Below, piece after piece: positions 61,853-64,000 of a stretch of 64,000 nucleotides of DNA. Under the pieces are notes generated by a model. It saw only the letters and a list, made by a program, of their open reading frames with translations. It made no database searches and was not told where the DNA came from. The translations under genes and the position numbers were made by a program. This DNA is from Aedoeadaptatus urinae (GTDB lineage Bacteria; Bacillota; Clostridia; Tissierellales; Peptoniphilaceae), in NCBI RefSeq assembly GCF_900155585.1, contig NZ_LT707417.1, positions 1 through 64,000 on the forward strand. Reading direction: 5' to 3'. Each line of letters begins with the position of its first letter. Position 1 is the first letter of the stretch.

Positions 61853-62653
61853 ATGTATTGGCAAAAAAAATGGAGCGAAGAAGACAAGGACCAAGCGTTA
61901 AAAGATGAAATCTTGGCCATCCGGCGCGAACACAAAGACTATGGCTACCGAAGGATCCATCTGGAGCTGAAGAATCGGGAGTGGGTGGTGAACAAAAAGA
62001 AAGTTCAGCGACTGATTCAAGACATGGGCCTTCAAGTCCGCGCCTATGGCAGAAAGTACAAGAAGTACAACTCGTACAAAGGCGTCGTCGGGAAAATCAA
62101 GAAAAATCGAATCAACCGCCGATTCAACACCTGTATCCCCTACCAAAAAATTACTACCGACACCACGGAATTCAAATACTACATCGAAGATCAAACTGGG
62201 AAACTTCAAACAAAGAAACTCTACCTCGATCCGTACATGGACATGTACAATCTGGAAATCATCAGCTACGTCCTCTCCGACCAACCCAACGGCGTCACCA
62301 TGCTACGAGGCTTAGAAGAAGCCATCGAGCGAACCAACGGCTGTCCCTACCGGCGCACCTTCCACTCCGATCGCGGTTGGGGATACCAAATGACCGCCTA
62401 TCAAGCCATGCTGAAAAAACATCACATCTTCCAAAGCATGTCCAGAAAAGGCAACTGCTACGACAACGCACCCATGGAAAACTTCTTCAGTGTGCTGAAA
62501 AGAGAAATCTACGACGGCTACGTCTACCGAAGCCGGCAAGAACTTGTGCGGGCCATCGAACACTTTATACGCTACTACAACAACGATCGAATCAAAGAAA
62601 AGTTAGGAGGCATGAGTCCGAAGCAATACCGTGAACGAATGAACGCAGCATAG
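61853..62653 (+). CDS. IS3-family transposase OrfB (DDE integrase domain)
   Basis: 266 residues from the first ATG, though the frame is open back to 61700 and probably begins by -1 frameshift from OrfA. An HTH_21 region (HKDYGYRRIHLEL) is followed by the rve catalytic core: first Asp in TTDTTEF, second Asp in FHSDRGWGYQ, Glu in DNAPMENFFSVLKRE. It appears intact, so the element may be active. Confidence 0.9.
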   Translation: MYWQKKWSEEDKDQALKDEILAIRREHKDYGYRRIHLELKNREWVVNKKKVQRLIQDMGLQVRAYGRKYKKYNSYKGVVGKIKKNRINRRFNTCIPYQKITTDTTEFKYYIEDQTGKLQTKKLYLDPYMDMYNLEIISYVLSDQPNGVTMLRGLEEAIERTNGCPYRRTFHSDRGWGYQMTAYQAMLKKHHIFQSMSRKGNCYDNAPMENFFSVLKREIYDGYVYRSRQELVRAIEHFIRYYNNDRIKEKLGGMSPKQYRERMNAA

Positions 62654-62757
62654 AAGGAATGCTATGTAAAACAAAATCGAGCAAGCGAAATGCTTACTCG
62701 ATTAAGTCCAACTTTATGGGGTCACTCTAGTAGGAGGGGCCTTTTTGTGTGCAATTT

Positions 62758-63702
62758 TTACAGCAGTCCCGTGGCTTTCATCCAGCCTATGCCCACGGGG
62801 TAGGTGAGGATGGCGAGAAGGAAGCTCGCCGTAATGATCTTCGATGCCAGGCGGTAGTCCGAGCCCATTTCCCGCGTAAAGATAAAGCAGTTCACTGCAC
62901 AGGGCGTGGCCCAAAAGACGTAGGCGATGCCCAGCTCCACCTTGCCCATGCCCATGGCCATGCCGAGAGGGATGAGGAGAAGGGGCACGACGATGTTTTT
63001 AATGCAGGCGGCGGAAAGGATCAGGGGCAGGTCGTCCTTCAGTGACGAAAAGTCCAGGCTGGCGCCGATGAGGATAAGGGACAGGGGCGTGGAGAGGCGG
63101 GCGAGGAGCTCCATACCGTCGGTGATGCCGCCATAGACGGGGACGCATAGGAAATGAAAGGCGAGGCCCGCCAGGATGCCGACGATCATGGGATTTTTCA
63201 GCACCTTAATGGCGATGGCCACAGGATCGATGCGGGTGCTGTTATCTTCGCCGTAGTATGTAAGGATGAAGATGGCCAAAATATTGTAGAGGGTGAGGCC
63301 GAAGGCGGTGACGATCATCACGTGCTCCGCCGACGGGGTACCGAAGAGGGCATCCAGAATGGGAAAGCCCACGTAGACGAAATTGGAGCGGTAGGCGCAG
63401 TGGACGAAGGCGGAAAGCTTTTTGCGGTCTTTAATAAAGAAGCGGGCGAAAAACCAGGTGCCGAAAAAGATGATGCAGATCCCCGAGAGGATGTAGATCA
63501 CATAGGGCAGGTGCAGGGTGTGGATGTCCGCCGTGCGCATGTCGTTAAAGAGTTTGAAGGGCAGGGCGATGTAGAAGACGAGCCAGGTGGCCTTTTTCAC
63601 GAAGGCGTCGTCTAAAAAGCCCTTTTCTTTGGCCGCGTAGCCTGCGAAAAGGACGAAGAATATGGGAAAGATAATGTTGATGCCGAGTAGTAAATGTGTC
63701 AT
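62758..63702 (-). CDS. AEC-family transporter (auxin efflux carrier type)
   Basis: 314-residue membrane protein with ten hydrophobic segments in two five-helix halves. Family features include FVLFAGYAAKEKG near the N-terminus, YRSNFVYVGFPILDALFG and the C-terminal WATPCAVNCFIFTREMGSD. Bacterial members carry malate or other organic acids; the substrate is unknown here. The start follows gggggttctt. Monocistronic, convergent with the IS element. Confidence 0.88.
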   Translation of the reverse strand: MTHLLLGINIIFPIFFVLFAGYAAKEKGFLDDAFVKKATWLVFYIALPFKLFNDMRTADIHTLHLPYVIYILSGICIIFFGTWFFARFFIKDRKKLSAFVHCAYRSNFVYVGFPILDALFGTPSAEHVMIVTAFGLTLYNILAIFILTYYGEDNSTRIDPVAIAIKVLKNPMIVGILAGLAFHFLCVPVYGGITDGMELLARLSTPLSLILIGASLDFSSLKDDLPLILSAACIKNIVVPLLLIPLGMAMGMGKVELGIAYVFWATPCAVNCFIFTREMGSDYRLASKIITASFLLAILTYPVGIGWMKATGLL

Positions 63703-63822
63703 AAGAACCCCCTTTCGATTATAGGAGAATCCCGGGGAAATGTAAAATCCCGGGGCACACCCTTGTTCCTCCCGGGGCCTTGTTCTATGATAGATGAAAG
63801 ATCAGAGAAGGAAGGGTTTATT

Positions 63823-64000
63823 TTGAAAAAAAGTCGCAGGCTTTCGCCGGCCATGGTGTTCATTTTGATGTTCGGCATGGTCAGTTTGTTTTCGGACATG
63901 ACACACGAGGGCGCCGCCAGTATGCGGGGGGCCTATCTCTCGTTTCTCGGGGCGTCGGCGGCCACCATCGGCTTCGTGTCGGGCCTGGGCGAGCTGGTGG
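63823..64000 (+). CDS. MFS transporter, N-terminal part
   Basis: The first 59 codons of a gene cut by the window end. TTG start with gaaggaagg upstream. The N-terminus reads MKKSRRLSPAMVFILMFGMV, SLFSDMTHEGAASMRGAYLS, FLGASAATIGFVSGLGELV. The SLFSDMTHEG motif is typical of a subfamily of major-facilitator proteins. Confidence 0.75.
   Translation, partial: MKKSRRLSPAMVFILMFGMVSLFSDMTHEGAASMRGAYLSFLGASAATIGFVSGLGELV

Larger units (their letters stand above)
61179..62724 (+). mobile_element. IS3-family insertion sequence (IS150-like)
   Basis: About 1,546 bases with imperfect terminal inverted repeats: tgacccccaaaagttggac at the left and tgaccccataaagttggac (reverse complement) at the right, 16 of 19 matching. 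Two overlapping frames encode OrfA (helix-turn-helix) and OrfB (DDE transposase). The left end with IRL forms a 15/16-bp hairpin followed by T6 just before OrfA. Target duplication is not clear. The element sits inside what was a terminator hairpin (aaggccc at about 61162-61168 with ggggcctt at about 62737-62744). Confidence 0.85.

Overview
The window looks like chromosome of a low-to-mid GC, Gram-positive anaerobe of the Firmicutes, most likely Tissierellia/Peptoniphilaceae-like. This is an inference from gene content: S-layer-homology (SLH) surface proteins, serine dehydratase in two subunits, NADP-type glutamate dehydrogenase, DUF3793 with flavodoxin, YtrA/GntR ABC operons, and the Firmicutes cysS-mrnC-rlmB-rae1 operon. 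Core genes have a fairly GC-rich third codon position. Three stretches are visibly more AT-rich and look acquired: 16.4-33.3 kb, 46.5-52.4 kb in part, and the 6.4-6.8 kb purine tract.

Layout. 1-3.4 kb: end of an rRNA operon (23S, 5S, terminator), then a dispersed repeat of about 115 bp fused to a truncated second 5S copy. 3.6-8.5 kb: NSS-family transporter, a second copy of the repeat, a DUF2975/XRE membrane-regulator operon on the minus strand, a purine-rich degenerate repeat tract, a flavodoxin-DUF3793 pair behind a strong promoter and a foldable leader, and an XRE-membrane regulator. 8.7-12.2 kb: an operon of two ABC transporters around a YtrA-type GntR regulator. 12.3-16.3 kb: SdpI-like protein, SLH protein, short-chain dehydrogenase, and an SLH/NlpC-P60 wall hydrolase.

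16.4-33.3 kb is an accessory region with two related transport modules. Module A (minus strand) runs EcfS-EcfT-EcfAA-AraC-ABC-ABC. Module B (plus strand) runs TetR-ABC-ABC-EcfS-EcfT-EcfAA. Each pairs two half-size ABC exporters of the type seen in siderophore importers (IrtAB/YbtPQ-like, inferred) with a complete energy-coupling-factor transporter. Each sits between a copy of an iteron-like repeat and a truncated large serine-recombinase fragment. Just beyond (33.3-34.0 kb) is a decayed duplicate of the 12.3-16.3 kb segment that has suffered a frameshift and a 2.4-kb deletion, which fused two genes in frame.

34-46 kb: DUF2325-like protein, the cysS-mrnC-thyX-rlmB-rae1 operon, surface proteins, aminotransferase, threonine aldolase, and a four-gene amino-acid ABC transporter. 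The transporter is preceded by a strong promoter, a 32-residue leader peptide with seven cysteines, and an intrinsic terminator. Its binding protein resembles cysteine-binding CjaA. Together these look like a cysteine-responsive ribosome-mediated attenuator, and I rate it the best candidate for an undescribed regulatory system here. 46.6-51.4 kb: a large SLH protein with two FMN-binding domains and a leucine-rich-repeat surface protein. 51.5-64 kb: an orphan DpnI-type endonuclease, dihydroorotase, serine dehydratase, DUF4342 protein, catalase, a CtlX-type amidino hydrolase, glutamate dehydrogenase, an HD hydrolase, an IS3-family element inserted in a terminator, an AEC transporter, and the start of an MFS transporter.

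Physiologically the core genes fit amino-acid fermentation (serine, glutamate and citrulline/arginine catabolism, amino-acid import) with a decorated S-layer-type surface. No tRNA gene or CRISPR array was seen.
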